NCBI GenBank assembly: GCA_018907035.1
Contig: JACCIC010000021.1
Span: forward strand, 1,727,001 to 1,791,000
From: Sycobia sp. Sy_11
Taxonomy: Eukaryota > Arthropoda > Insecta > Hymenoptera > Epichrysomallidae
Direction of reading: 5' to 3'
DNA length: 64,000 nt
Part shown: positions 22,986-34,926 of the stretch, piece after piece
Layout: each line of letters starts with the position of its first letter
Position numbering within the stretch: the stretch's first letter is position 1
Translations under genes and position numbers: made by a program
Notes under the pieces: model-generated
Database searches by the model: none
Seen by the model: the letters and a program-made list of their open reading frames with translations, nothing else
Told to the model about the DNA's origin: nothing

Positions 22986-23591
22986 AATAAGTAAACCAAA
23001 GCATAGTAAGATTTGAGTATGTAATAATAATACTAGTAGATGTAATAATAAGACTATATGCGTGTGGGGCCTTGAGTTCAGCTACCACACGCGTCCCCGG
23101 GGTTGCGGATAGGGGAACAACCGCTCGCGGTCAGTCACGAAATAAGCACTTCTAAGAGTGACGAATAAGTGGCCGTGGACAAGAACTTCGAGCGAAAATA
23201 GTGGTATTCGCCCGTCTACACACCCACTCATTATTCACACACCTACATATCTGTAAGATAGCCGTACTCGGACTGGGGAGTATATCGGGAACTCTATAGA
23301 CGAGTTTCCCACGAATGGTGGAGATGGAGACCCTATAAACGGGTAACTTCCAGGCGGGTTATGAATGAATGAGAGGACCTATAAACGGGCATCTCTCACG
23401 TATGAATGTGACCAGTTTGAGCGACGGTAAGGTCTTTCGGATGCAGTGATTACTTGTTGATTAGTGGGATTAGCTGCGAGGGAATCACTTCATGCTTATG
23501 TGCGTTCCCCTTCTGGAGGGTACAATTGTAAAACCAGATGGCATTCCTGGGCCGCCACAAGTAGGGGACCCGAACCCAATCTAGCCAATAT

Positions 23592-25149
23592 GTGAGGCTG
23601 CCCCACACAGTGGTAAGACGTCGTCAGACGTCAAATCTCGCTTCTCGTAGTAGTGCCGTATGGCAAACGGATGGGACCCTGCTGCGAGTCGTGGGGGAGG
23701 AACAGCCGAGGCCATCGGAATGTAGGAGGGCTTCAGTATTGGGGAGATTCAGGACGCTGAACCGTCATCTCCAACAAGTGATCCTCCTGACCATCACAAA
23801 TATAAAACATTTAACACAAGTTAATAATATATCCACGAAAGGTGATAAAAAAATTATAACAGGCTCTCGAGTGCCGCCTGCAAGCGACTCAGTAGAGTCA
23901 ATGGAGCTTCCCGGCTCTCCTATTATACCAGTAGGCAACCTGACTGGTGTGACAGAAAATGTTACAGGTAGCAGTATGAATGAAAGTGCGAATGTTTATA
24001 AATCGCCGACAACTTGGGAAGCTGCTGAGTGTAAATTGCAGGAGCAATTTTACACAATAAGCAGAGTCCTAAGTAAAATGATGGAAAGGACTTGCATACA
24101 AAAAAATGTAAGTCAAATAATAAAAAACGGTCTGAGTGAGATCAATGAAGAAGTGGAAATCGGACAGTATGAACTGAAGCGAATAAGACTGCTCCGACAA
24201 AAACAGAAAGATAAAGAACGGAGTGACTGTGTGGAGGCAACTCCTCAAAAACGGAAAAGAGACCGTCAGACCCCTACTCCGGAGCAGGCGGCTGCACAAC
24301 AGCGGATGACCGAGACCGAAACATGGGCGACGGTGGTCTCAAAACATAAAAAACTGAAAACGACTGAGACGGACAACAAACCGACAAAAGAGCAGACTCC
24401 AAGGTCGCGGGTCTGATCGCCCTAACCTCAAAGGCAGGGGAGGAGCGATCATGATCAAGCCGGCTGAGGGACAGACGTACGTAAACGTGGTACGAACAAT
24501 ACGGCAAAAGGTGGACAAGTGTAATACTCAAGTCAGAACAATAAGAAAGACAAAAGTCGGCGCGGTACTTTTACAGCTTTCCAGACAGAACAACGAGACG
24601 GACTTCCGACAGATTCTTCAAGACGCTGTCGGAGAGATTGGACGCGTAAAAGATTTGACCTCCAGGGTGACACTGGAATTCGTAGACTTGGACTGTGTCA
24701 CGACCGACGAGGACATCGCGAACGCGTTAAATCGGAAAACGGGACGGACTGCAGACCGTCGGCCCCATGTTTTCGACGTTAACAGTCGAGGACAGAGAAT
24801 GGCGGTTTGTGATTTTGACGTAAAAGAGGCTACCGACCTCTTAAGGAAAGGGCGTATTAAAATCGGGTGGGTTATATCAAGAATAAGAGCAAGGATACGC
24901 GTCTCGCGATGCTATAGATGCCTCGGGTTCGGTCATGTACGGAAAGACTGTAAAGGACTGGACAGACGAAGCTGCTGCTGGTGATGCGGTCTCGAGGGTC
25001 ATTCCCACAGGGACTGCAAGACTCGTGGGGAGTGTTTCCTGTGCACTGGGGATAATATCCGAGACAGGGGACACTTACCCGGCTCGTCCTCATCTGCCGT
25101 GTTCAGGATAGCACTAACAGAACAGAAGACAAAGACAGTCACACAATGA
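23592..25149 (+). pseudogene. R1-type LINE ORF1 (gag-like, CCHC)
   Basis: The first frame (to a stop at 24,416) is hydrophilic with a coiled-coil-like, Lys/Glu-rich middle. After a frameshift between about 24,390 and 24,450, the second part (to 25,149) contains IKPAEGQTYVNVVRTI, a conserved central domain (VTLEFVDLDCVTT), then CCHC knuckles CYRCLGFGHVRKDC and CGLEGHSHRDC with a following CFLC. A TGA (24,982-24,984) replaces the codon after CCW between the first two knuckles. This is typical ORF1 architecture of R1-clade non-LTR elements. Its true start is unclear, since the upstream frame is open from 23,592. Confidence 0.8.
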
Positions 25150-25532
25150 CGATGACGATACTCCAATGCAATATGAACGGGAGTAGCGTGGCAGACGCAC
25201 TGCTCCCGCAGATTGCGGTGGAACTGAACATCGACGTACTGATTATCAGTGAGCAATACAAAGACAGACGATTACCGACTTGGCTCGCAAGCAGCTCGGG
25301 CAAGTCCGCAGTTTGGTTACGTGGAAAGGGCGCGTCGAATATCGTACGCAGCGGGACTGAGGAGGACTGTGTCTGGGTGACGGTCGCTGACATAACCTAT
25401 GTCAGTGTTTACCTGAGGCCAGTCAGCAGTGTCTCCGAGTACGCGGCTAAACTTGGAAAAATCGAAGACGCGGTGCGGGAAATCCCTGGTAATGTGATCG
25501 TGACGGGCGACTTTAACGCGCGGGGTTTTTAA
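25146..25532 (+). pseudogene. R1-type LINE ORF2, endonuclease N-terminus only
   Basis: The ORF overlaps the end of ORF1 by four bases (ATGA). It encodes the start of an APE-type endonuclease: ILQCNMNGSS, DVLIISEQY (catalytic Glu), and VTGDFNARG (catalytic Asp and Asn). It breaks off at about 25,527, directly after GDFNARG, where 60-bp tandem repeat sequence begins. Loss of the 3' part is not the usual 5' truncation of LINEs, so a rearrangement or later insertion is implied. Confidence 0.85.
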
Positions 25533-25825
25533 CTTTTCGACCTCTATGGGGAGTATCGTGTTCAAATGGTAGAAAACAGTGTCCAAGTATGATATGACGA
25601 ATTCTCCGTGGAGTTTCGTATTCTTTAATCCAAATACTAACCTTCCCGTAAGTCTTCCGGTGACACCTGGACGTTGTATTCTACCTCGTGAACACAAAGC
25701 TATCTATAGAAACCATTCCGTGATTTCTTCTATCCTGTGCACACAAAAATTCCCGTAAAAAGTCGTCTCGAGATACTTAAACATCTTTTCTACCGCCCGA
25801 AGTTGAAAGTACAATATTTACACGT
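25528..25825 (+). repeat. 60-bp tandem repeats, short array
   Basis: About four to five diverged units carrying the core CCCGTA(A/G)AAGTCGT, a C(C/T)TGGACRT block and TTCTA(C/T)C. They match the larger array at 46,250-47,005, including a shared terminal unit (ACATCTTTTCTACCGC then GAAAGTACAAT). It lies between the broken LINE and the inverted arm at 25,850. Confidence 0.7.
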
Positions 25826-26192
25826 AAATGTCGTAAGTAAGATTCTTAAGATTCTTTGTCTACAACGATCCCTTCCCATATTTTTTATCAAGCTACGCTT
25901 TATTATAACAATCCACTCCTATACATTGGAAATAATGAAGAAAAGGCCGATGTTTGCTCTCGATCCGCGAGAAAATCGGTATAGTCGTTGGCGCGAACGA
26001 ACTGACCGCGAGCGCACACGTGCGTTTTATAAAAATTAATGTGCTACTGAATTTTCGAAATGCTATAAACATTGAAAAATAGATATTTGATAATCACATT
26101 CAAAACTAGAAAAATACTGATTGCAAGGAAATTTGAATGGTAAAAATCGGATAAAATGATCTTATAGAGCTCACGCAATATCTTCATAATTA

Positions 26193-27476
26193 TCAGGTAT
26201 GTGAATAAGTCTTTCCCGTTTTTTTTCAAATTTTGAGCCTTTATTGTGAAAAAATGGTTACAAATGAATTATTGAAAATATTGGCCATCGCTAGCTACAA
26301 CTTTTTCCCATCTTTCTGGCAACATACGAATCCCGTTGCGAAAAAATTCGACCGGTTTGGCCTCTATCCAGTCATCCACCCATTTTTTGGCTTCCTCGTA
26401 GGAATGGAAGTGCTGGTCAGCCAGGCCATGCGTCATCGATCTGAAGAGATGGTAATCAGACGGAGCAACGTCTGGACTATACGGCGGGTGGGGTAGGACT
26501 TCCCATTTGAGCGTTTCTAAGTATGTTTTCACCGGCGGTGCAACATTTGGGCGAGCATTGTCATGTTGCAAAATAACTTTGTCGTGCCTGTCGGAGTATT
26601 GTGGCCGTTTTTCTCGCAGTGCGCGGCTCAAACGCATCAATTGTCGTCGATAGACCTCGCCTGTGATCCTTTCATTCGGTTTCAGAAGCTCATAGTAAAC
26701 CACACCTAGCTGGTCCCACCATATACACAGCATGAGCTTGGCGCCATGAATATTTGGCTTGGCCGTCGATGATGATGCATGGCCGGGTAGTCCCCATGAT
26801 TTTCTTCATTTCGGATTATCGTAACGTATCCACTTTTCATCGCCAGTCACGATAAGATGCAGAAAACCCTTTCTTTTATGTCGCTGAAGCAGCTGTTCGC
26901 AAGTGAAAAAACGCCGTTCGACGTCTCTCAGCTTCAGTTCGTACGGCACCCAATTTCCTTGCTTTTGGATCATTCCCATGGCTTTCAAACGCTTGGAAAT
27001 GGTTGTTCGGTCAACTCCCAATGCTTCAGCAAGTTCTTCTTGCGTTTGACAAGAATCTTCATCAAGCAAAGTCGCCATTTCTCGATCTTCAAAGATTTGC
27101 GGCCGCCCGGAACGCTCCTTGTCTTCCACGTCGAAATCACCGCTTTTGAAGCGTCGAAACCATCCGCGAACACTTGAATCATCGACACAACCTTCTCCAT
27201 AGCCTCCTGAAGCAATCGATGCGTCTCGGCAGCAGATTTCTTCAAATTGAACCAATAAAGTGAAACTTCCCGCAAATGAAGTCGACTCGGCTCAAATTTC
27301 GACATTTTCACGATTCAAAAATTTATGATGCGAAAAAATTTTAACTAATGTGTTAGTATGGAATTGTTGACATATGAATAAGCTTTGATTATGACATATG
27401 TAACCATTGAATACTCGCACAGTATTGGTGGCGCCATCTCTTACAAAAAACGGGAAAGACTTATTCACACTCCTAA
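26193..27476 (-). mobile_element. mariner element with TIRs, Mos1-like type
   Basis: Terminal inverted repeats of about 30 bp share TGTGAATAAGTCTTTCCCGT, and TA dinucleotides at 26,191-26,192 and 27,477-27,478 fit the target duplication. The 1284-bp length is that of a full mariner. It holds one almost intact transposase on the minus strand. Confidence 0.9.
26269..27305 (-). pseudogene. mariner transposase, one frameshift and one stop
   Basis: The start is MSKFEPSRLHLREV at 27,305, and the stop lies at about 26,269, the usual size of about 345 codons. The N-terminal part carries LKKSAAETHRLL. A frameshift near 27,200-27,260 moves to the frame with WFRRFKSGDFDVEDKERSGR and the second helix-turn-helix (EELAEALGVDRTTISKRL). 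A TGA at 26,808-26,806 interrupts after YDNPK. The catalytic residues are present in TGDEKW, LQHDNARP and APSDYHLF (DD34D). Resemblance to the mauritiana (Mos1) type is from motif wording only. Confidence 0.9.
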
Positions 27477-27803
27477 TATTTTATATAATTTTATACGTAA
27501 CTCGAGCACAAACCATCCGATTTTTACTATTATCTGATTTTGATCCATCAAATTTCCGTGCAATCAACATTTTTGCCAGTTTGGAATGTGATTATCCAAT
27601 ATCTATTTGTCAATCTTTTGAACATTTCGAAATTTCAGTTGCTCATTTAGTTTTACAAAACACACGTGTGCGCTCACGGTCACTTCGTCCGAGCCAGTGA
27701 AACATCGACATTTTCCTCATTATTTTCAATGCAGTGGAATGGGCTATTATAAAAAAGGGTAACTTGACAAAAATATGAGAAGCGACCGTTGTAGACGAAG
27801 TAA

Positions 27804-28190
27804 GATAATCTTTATTCACAAGACGTGTGAACGTTGCTACTATAACAACTACTGGTTTTTGCCGTATTGGATCGACTTCGCCAATTTGCCCTTCGCTTGA
27901 CCTCCTTCCTCGCTCATGGGCAATGACCCACTTCTCTGAGACCTGATTGGCTCACAGACATTGTCTCGTACTGCAAAAACTATTAACAATTGACCTAATT
28001 GAATATTAATATTTAGACATAACTTTTCCTTTCCGATACCATGCCGTTAATATGAAGCAGTTATATCTGCGACATCGTGTATATAAATCGCATAAAATGG
28101 TCTGCAAAATATCACCTTTTTGAAATGGGCGATACTTTGAAGCACTTTTTACAATTATTTATTGAATTATTCAAGAAATCGATTAAATTA
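27804..28190. other. Spacer leading into a Helitron-like end
   Basis: No gene. The part from about 28,120 aligns with the bodies of the other Helitron-like copies (ATTGAATTATTCAAGAAATC then TTAAATTATTATCTCGGG). Confidence 0.5.
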
Positions 28191-28224
28191 TTATCTCGGG
28201 CGTAGCCGAGTAGATAGATGCTTG
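28120..28224 (+). mobile_element. Helitron-like 3' terminus, copy 1
   Basis: The hairpin CTCGGGCGTAGCCGAG (28,195-28,210) is followed after 10 bases by CTTG (28,221-28,224) and a T. This is the format of Helitron 3' ends (GC-rich hairpin, about 10 bases, CTRR, host T), with one mismatch in the terminal tetramer. The upstream body matches the other three copies. Confidence 0.6.
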
Positions 28225-28339
28225 TTATATTATACTTACTCTATTATACTCTGTAAGCTTATAAAGACGTTATATTGAATTCGAATCTCTCACCCGCTAG
28301 TTATTCTTCTATCCATAATTAAATGATCTAATTTTTTTA

Positions 28340-29510
28340 CAATAAAATTTTCTTGTTTCGATATATTTTCAAATTGTTAATATTTACAAAATGCATATTT
28401 ATATAAAAACACGTATAAACACGTAGTGCAATGTGATATCGTAGATGTCGATTATTTATCTATAATACCCCTCTATTTATTTATTATACCCTTGCTGTGT
28501 GTTATTGAACTTTTATAAAATTGTTAAGTGAAGTCACTGAACAAAATTTATTATATTTACCCTCTGCGGAGTGCGCCGTAGCAGGAAACAGAACACTTAA
28601 AAACACCTTCATCGTGAATCTATTAGAACAATTTAGTAGCGGTGATATTGTACGCCTTTCTTTTATACTTAACAAAAATCTTGATTATAAAATTTTATAA
28701 TCATCAAAATTAGATAAAACTTTAGTAGTAAAAATCTTAAAGCAGGCAATCTTTGCTATCATTGTGCTACTCAAAATGATAAAATTTGCCAATAAATTTA
28801 AGCACGTGTCTGAACAATCGATAATATATTTTAATAAATAATTCGTGTAAAAAGCGTTTTATTTGTGGATTTATTGATGCTGTATTTCATAGAGATTTTT
28901 TAATATTGGAAATAATATATAGTCAAATAGCCATCACATATAAATAGAAAATATTGAATTACAGACTTTTCAAAATATAAAACAATAATTTTTGATTCAA
29001 CTCAAGAAAAATTATTGTAAATAATAATAATGACAAAAACATTTGTTTCAGTATCTCAGCCATTTATTATATGGTCAATATGAAGACTTTGATCATTGAA
29101 AAGTATATAATGAATGATTGTAGCTGTATATCGATACCAAATATGAATCTATAAATTAAATTTATATTTTATAAATAAAGTTCAATAATTCATGTTTTAA
29201 CGCTTTAAAAATACATTAATATAATTAGTATGTAACTATTATTATTACTCGAATATACTAGTATGATTGTACCAAGAATAGATATTTAAATTAATATAAT
29301 TATATAAAAAGATGCGAATTCGAGTGTAAAATGGCACGTGATCAACATTTCACCTTGTAGTTTCAAATTCAATCACAATAACGACTATAAATAAAAAGAA
29401 ATGAACTCTTTACAATGAAATAGATTAATCTACTTCGTTAACTTAAAATTGATCTTTGAGTAAAAAGTTCATTTTAATTACATGAACTAAAACAAAAAAA
29501 AATAATATCT
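28340..29510 (-). repeat. Duplicated segment: 5' end of chymotrypsin copy B
   Basis: 28,340-28,900 aligns with 44,910-45,500 (intron 1 start, exon 1, TATA region), and 29,200-29,510 aligns with 54,520-54,770 (AAAAAGATGC, then CGAGTG, TTCATTTTAATTACATGAA). In copy A these two parts are now separated by the Helitron-like, fold-back and Maverick insertions. Confidence 0.75.
28561..28612 (-). pseudogene. Orphan signal-peptide exon of chymotrypsin copy B
   Basis: ATG at 28,612 opens MKVFLSVLFPATAHSAE and ends in a donor GAGG/GTAAAT, the same length (52 nt) and phase as exon 1 of copy A. A TATA box (TATAAAA, 28,667 down to 28,661) is conserved with copy A. Exons 2-4 are not detectable between here and the damaged last exon at about 9.8 kb. 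The exon looks functional but has nothing to splice to. Confidence 0.8.
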
Positions 29511-29608
29511 ATTTAATTATATATAATTAAATAGATAATATATATAGATATTTAATTATATAATAAATATTTAATTATATATAGACGGTAAAGCTAGTTA
29601 TACATAAA

Positions 29609-29822
29609 CTAGCTTTAACGTCTCGGCTTCGCCCGAGATAGTATCCTACTTATCAAATAGTTAAGTACTGTCTATGTAAAAAATACTTTATGTATAAAAA
29701 TATATTGCCCATAGATAATTTTACCTATGATAATATTTCTATAAAAAAGCCTAGAATCGCCTCAGAGCCCCCTGTTAAAAAGAACTGTTAAAAGAAACAT
29801 TGTTAGTGGTATGACTGTCTTC
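29609..29822 (-). mobile_element. Helitron-like element, 3' part (copy 2)
   Basis: On the minus strand the hairpin CTCGGGCGAAGCCGAG (29,637 down to 29,622) is followed by nine bases and CTAG (29,612-29,609), then T. The body extends rightward and is interrupted at about 29,822 by the LINE; it resumes at 34,928-35,175. No helicase or Rep domain is present, so it is non-autonomous. Confidence 0.7.
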
Positions 29823-30317
29823 CTTCCACCAGGGGTTGACCTCTTGTAGACCGGTGTGGAGGCTCGTCTGGGGATCTGAGCGGCTGACCCGGCAATGGTC
29901 TGGGAGAGTGCGGCCCTGCCCTAGGGCGGGCTGGGTGGCGAAAAGGTGCTGATGCGACAAACCGCGTCTCGGGCGCCAGAGTAACCACTCCGGCGGGATC
30001 CCTGAATAAGGGAACCTGCGTAAGTCTCTCTTGCAGCTGGAGTTGGGCCTCGGGACTTCCGAGAACAGCCAGGCGGACACCCCAGAGGCCAAGAACGACC
30101 CCCATTGCGTCCGGAAGGAGGCACAATGGGTATTATATCCAACCCCCAAACCCAAGGTGGGAGCTATCGTTCTGAAGGGTACCGACTTGGCCGCTGGGGT
30201 AGTAGCGGTCGCAAACGATGCCTCGGGAACACTGGGCGACCTTCCCGAGTATATAGCCTTACACGCGGGGCTCTGTGTCAGCGGACTTTTATTTCCCTAG
30301 CTACTCGTGGGACTCTT

Positions 30318-31259
30318 ATGGAAGTCAATAAAATTAAAAACACAGAAGACGAGGCCCGGGAGGATGCAACGCCCCCGAGGACCTCAGAAGGAGCTACTGG
30401 CCAAGTGGGCAAGGAGGACACAGCTCCAGGCAACAAGGTTGTGACCCCTGCAACACTAACCAGTGTAGAGGGAGGTAGTACTGCCTCCAAGAAAAAGAGT
30501 CTGTGTGGCTCGGCCAGGATATCCCGCCCTCGACATCCGGTATTGCTAAAAAGGAAAAGGAGGGGAGTGGTGGCGGTGACATTCAAGGAACCCTGCCCCC
30601 CCCCCCAGGGAGGAAGGCAAGCGGGTGCCGGAATTATTACGGCTGCCCAAAGATCAAACCCCCTTACATGTGTCGTGGTGCATGAAGAATACCCGGAGGC
30701 AACCATCATCTCGGAAATGTTTTCGCAATTTCGAGGGGCGGTGTCGAAGGTTATGTATAGTGCACCACCTGAAACATGGCCCAAATCTGATGCCTCCTTT
30801 TGTAAAGGAGGGGCCATTATACTGGTGGCCAACAACCCGGAGGCGAAGCAGTGGCTGGCCGCTAGACTGGCTACTCTGCACATTAGCCTGAGGGGGCCAA
30901 CCTGAAAATGGGGGGGTGTAGAGCTCCTACAGGCCAGGATCAAGGCGGTGGCGTGGATACCGGCCCCCCCGGAGAACCCGTCCACCGTCTTGGAAAGGCT
31001 CGAGGGGCATAATACATCCCTCAGGGGTAAAACGAAACTATGGAGGGTCGTCAACACAAAGGACGGTGAGGAAGGAAGGTCTGACGGAGGAGATAAACAT
31101 CTCCTCGTACTGACCATGCCGGAATCGCAAGCCAGGTTGTTGGCAGCGCTAGACCACAGACCCTGGTACCTGCTGGGCAGGATAACCTTTAAGGTGAGCC
31201 GCCGGGAGGAACGGGGGCCGGTGGAGAATGCTGAGAGCGAAAACACGATGGAACAATAA
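30318..31259 (+). pseudogene. LOA-type LINE ORF1
   Basis: From MEVNKIKNTEDEARED (30,318) the first part is hydrophilic, then carries a conserved region (VVVHEEYPEATI, ILVANNPEAKQWLA) ending at a stop near 30,905 caused by a frameshift in a G run at about 30,890-30,915. The second part (to 31,259) contains AWIPAPPENPSTVLERL, WRVVNTK and LLVLTMPESQARLLAAL. This resembles the DUF4780-type domain found in ORF1 of such elements; that is from memory. Its stop TAA (31,257-31,259) directly abuts the ATG of ORF2. Confidence 0.7.
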
Positions 31260-34200
31260 ATGGCTCCATCGGGTATCTCATTCCTCCAAGTTAACCTGCA
31301 CCACTGCAAAGACGCCTCAGCCGTTATTCTGAGGAGTTTGGCGGGGGTGCAAACATGCATATCGCTAATCCAAGAACCTTGGATAGTGAAAGGTGCGATC
31401 AGGGGTCTAGGGTCGAGGGCCGCTTGCATTAGTGACTCCAAGGCACTAAGGCCTAGAGCTTGTATCCTTGCAAAAGGAGTTAATGTGGTTCCGATGCTCG
31501 GTCTCTGTATGGGGGACCTAGCGGTGGCCTCGGCGGAAATAGTAGGGATGGGGCGAATTGTTGTCGCATCTGCCTACCTACCGTGTGACAATAAATACAA
31601 CCCCACTGGGGAGGTCCGGAGACTAGTGGAATATTGTAGAATCAACAATTTTCCAATAATCCTTGGATGTGATGCAAACTCGCACCATAGGGTGTGGGGG
31701 AGCACTAATACGAACCCAAGAGGTGTTAAAATACTGGAGTATCTTGCGGGCACAGACCTCGAGATATTCAATGTGGGCGACACCCCAACGTTCGGAAACA
31801 GGCTAAGGGAGCAGGTAATAGATATAACTATCTGCTCAACTGGGTTAGCTAACAAAATCCACGGATGGAGAGTGGAGGTGGTGGAGACACTGTCGGACCA
31901 CTCTCTGCTAACATATTCGCTGGGGACACCCAATGAGGAGGAGCCAACCTGGCTGCGCTGATCCTAAGCGCACAGACTGGCAGGGCTACAGAAGGCCCGT
32001 TGAAACTGCTTTCAAGGACTTAACTGCAGAGATCAGGGACAAGCGAACGCTTGAGAACGTTGCGAAGTCCTTTAATGACGTCATCAAACACGCCTTTGAG
32101 GAGAATTGTCGCCCAAAACGGGCTAGACCCAGGGGCGAGGTTCGATGGTGGAATAACAAACTGGACTACCTGAAAGAGAAGGCTATGGTCCTCCGTAAGA
32201 TAGCCAAGAGAAAAGGTAGGGATTCTGATTGGACTGCATAAAGAGCATCCAGAGACAACTACAGAGATGCAGTAAGATCAGCCAGAGAGATAAGCTGGAG
32301 AAATTACTGTGAAAGCATATGCGAGGGTAAGGAAGCGGCTAGGCTGAGCAGAGTCCTGTCGAAGGACCCTGGCGCGGTCCTGGGCACGCTGAAGAGACCT
32401 GATGGCAGTTATGCACAATCAGATGAGGAGACTTTGGAATACCTTATTGAAGTCCACTTCCCTAGTTCCAGTAGAAATACTGAATAAGATGACGATAACA
32501 GCCAAAGAAAATGACCACTGGCAGGGTTACGCTAAACTGGGTGCTAACCGAATGGTAGCAAACCACATTGTTACACCGGACAGGGTCAGATGGTCCGTAA
32601 GTTCATTTGGCGCATTTAAATCACCGGGACCGGATGGAGTCTACCCGGTCTACCTACAAAGAACCGGGGACTGTATTGTGGGCCCGATGACAAGAATGAC
32701 GAGGGCTGGCATCACTCTGGGTCAGGGCGGTATTTATACCTAAAGCAGGCAAATGTGGTTATACGTCCCCAAAGGATTTGAGACCCATCAACCTGACATC
32801 TTTTATTCTCAAGACTATCGAAATGATGATTGATAGATACATCAGAGACGACGCCTTGAGAAAAAATCAACTCCATAAGGAGCAAAATGCAAACCGTACC
32901 GGAAGATCCACGGAGACGGCTCTATATAGAACCATATCTGAGATGCAATCTCAGGTGGAGGCAAAAGGGTTTTCCGTAGGTATCCTTATGGACATCAAAG
33001 GAGCCTTTAATCACACGACAAGAAAGGTTATCAAGGAGGCCTTAAATAGATATGATATCCCTCCGTCCATCACAGAATGGATTGACCACATGCTGGGAAA
33101 TCGTATCCTGGAAGCAAGCAAAGGGAGCACGACCCTACGAGGGGGAGTAGGATCAGGGTGCTCACAGGGGGGGTGTCCTGTCTCCGCTCCTATGGTGCCT
33201 CGTGGTGGATGAGCTCCTAAATAAGCTGAATAGCATCGGTTGTCGGGCGGTTGGCTACGCTGACGACATAATGCTAATTGCCCGTGGACCCTTTTTAGAT
33301 CCCCTAATGGGGGTACTACAGAGGGCCCTTGAAGTAGTCGAAGGATGGTGCAGACGGACAGGTCTCTCGGTTAATCCAGGGAAGACTGAGGTCATAGTCT
33401 GCACCAGGAGATATAAATGGAATAGGAGTTGTGGCTTGACTCTTGGAGGGTATTCTCTGACCTTCAAGAAGCAAGTGAAATATCTAGGTGTGACTATTGA
33501 TAGTAAACTATTATAGAATAAACACCTAGAGTGTGGCAGATTAGGAAAGCCATAGGCAGGACGTGCGGTCTCAAGCCAGACATTATGAAGTGGATATATG
33601 AGGTTGTCCTGAAACCCAGACTAACCTACGGGGCCCTGGTCTGGTGGGAAAGGACGGCCTTGGTGACTGCCGGAAACTCACTCGAAAGACTGAGAAGCAT
33701 GGTGGTGAGGAGCATCTCCGGCGCAATCAGATCTACACCTACTGCGGCGCTGAGCATGCTCCTCGAAATAGAGCCATTCAAACTGACCTTGGCGGGAGCG
33801 GCTACAAAAGCCCTCCACAGAGTCAAAAGATCGCTCAAAGAGGTAAGCAGAGAGGGGCCATTACGGCTCCCCCGGGGACTGGACGAAAAGGTGACTGCGA
33901 ATGAACTTCGACGCCACGAACAGGAGCTTCCTCTTTGACAAAAAATATAGGGTCAGTATCCCGCCCAGAAAGGAATGGGAAAATGGACTAGTAGACATCC
34001 CCAACATTAAAGAGCTGTGGTATACAGATGGCTCTAAATGTAAAAGGAGTGTACCAAAGAAGTAATGGAAAGGGCACAAGTTTTCCTTTGGGGAAGTACC
34101 CTACCGTTTTTCAAGCTGAGCTAGTGGCAATTCTGCGGGGAGCTGAGATGGCTGCGGAAGCGGCCCTTGACACCCACATATGCCTCTGCTCAGACAGTAA

Positions 34201-34797
34201 AGGCGGACTGCAAGCTTTAAGCAGTTACAGAACTAGATACAATCTAGTCAACGACTGGCGAAGAAGACAAGGGTCATGCTACTATGGGTACCAGGCCATT
34301 GTGGAATTAAAGGGAACATGGTGGCAGATGACCTTGCCAAAATGGTAGCTAGAACTCCCTATAGCGGTCCTGAGACGGCTGTAGGACTCTGCAAGACCCT
34401 CATCAAGGGGGAGATAGAGAGGTGGATAACGGAAGAAAACAGCCGACTATGGGAGACAAAGGGAGAGTGCAGGCAGGATAAAGCCTTCACCTCCACAAAT
34501 AACATAAACGATTGGACCAGGGTTATCCTTGGCCTCAATAGAAGAAAGGCAAAAGTGCTCATCGGGATCCTCACAGGTCACGGTAAGACTAACGCTCACA
34601 TGTGCAGAATGGGTCTTATGAGAGACCCCTTCTGCCGCTTTTGCAGAGGATGAAACCCCCGAACATTTTCTGTGTCAATGTCCAAATATATCTGAGAAAA
34701 GGTGGCAACATTTGGGGGCTGCCTACTTGGAGATTGAGGACATTAAATCCAGCATGACGACCGGAATAATTTCATTCTGGGAGGCCTGCCGTTTATA
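31260..34797 (+). pseudogene. LOA-type LINE ORF2: EN, RT, RNase H
   Basis: Starts MAPSGISFLQVNLHHCKDAS. The APE-type endonuclease (31,260-31,955) shows LIQEPW, CDANSHH and SDHSLL. The reverse transcriptase (about 32,560-33,520) shows SPGPDGVYPVYLQ, RPINLTSFILKT, GILMDIKGAFNH, YADDIMLIA and KYLGVTIDSKL. The thumb region spans 33,530-33,938. RNase H (34,010-34,360) shows YTDGSK, AELVAILRGAE, SDSKGGLQAL and WVPGHCGIKGNMVADDLAK. A terminal zinc finger follows (CRFC near 34,630, with its second half out of frame), ending at about 34,797. Breaks include frameshifts near 31,955, 32,400-32,500, 32,730, 33,180 and 34,060 and a TAA at 32,239-32,241. The catalytic YADD is kept. Confidence 0.85.
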
Positions 34798-34877
34798 GCG
34801 GCTGCTAGTTTAAGGGAGGGACGCGAAGGGTTTACCCATGCATCCGGAGGTCGGGAAGGTCCAACTCCTTAAATTAA

Positions 34878-34924
<47 letters not shown>
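34878..34924 (+). repeat. (AAT)n tail of the LINE
   Basis: About 15 AAT units following the last non-repeat sequence AAATTAAATT. It acts as the 3' tail of the LINE, in the manner of TAA-tailed I/LOA elements. Confidence 0.85.

Positions 34925-34926
<2 letters not shown>

Larger units (their letters stand above)
25850..27803. repeat. Inverted repeats (about 330 bp) enclosing a mariner
   Basis: Bases about 25,850-26,190 are matched in reverse complement by 27,479-27,803. Shared tracts include CGCACGTGTGCGCTCGCGGTCA with a few changes (left arm, reverse complement) and CACACGTGTGCGCTCACGGTCA (right arm), and CATCCGATTTTTA near the centre. The mariner occupies the loop exactly, with its TA duplications at the arm boundaries. 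Either the mariner inserted into a fold-back element, or the flanks were duplicated in inverse. Confidence 0.8.

Noticed and set aside
10020..28340. Exons 2-4 of chymotrypsin copy B
   Set aside because: No TAAHC, TYDIGL or GWGS-like coding pieces were seen on the minus strand between the two surviving exons.
30278..31441. 387-codon ORF on the minus strand
   Set aside because: Lies antisense to ORF1 and the start of ORF2 of the LINE, which carry recognisable motifs on the plus strand; kept open by GC-rich codon bias.
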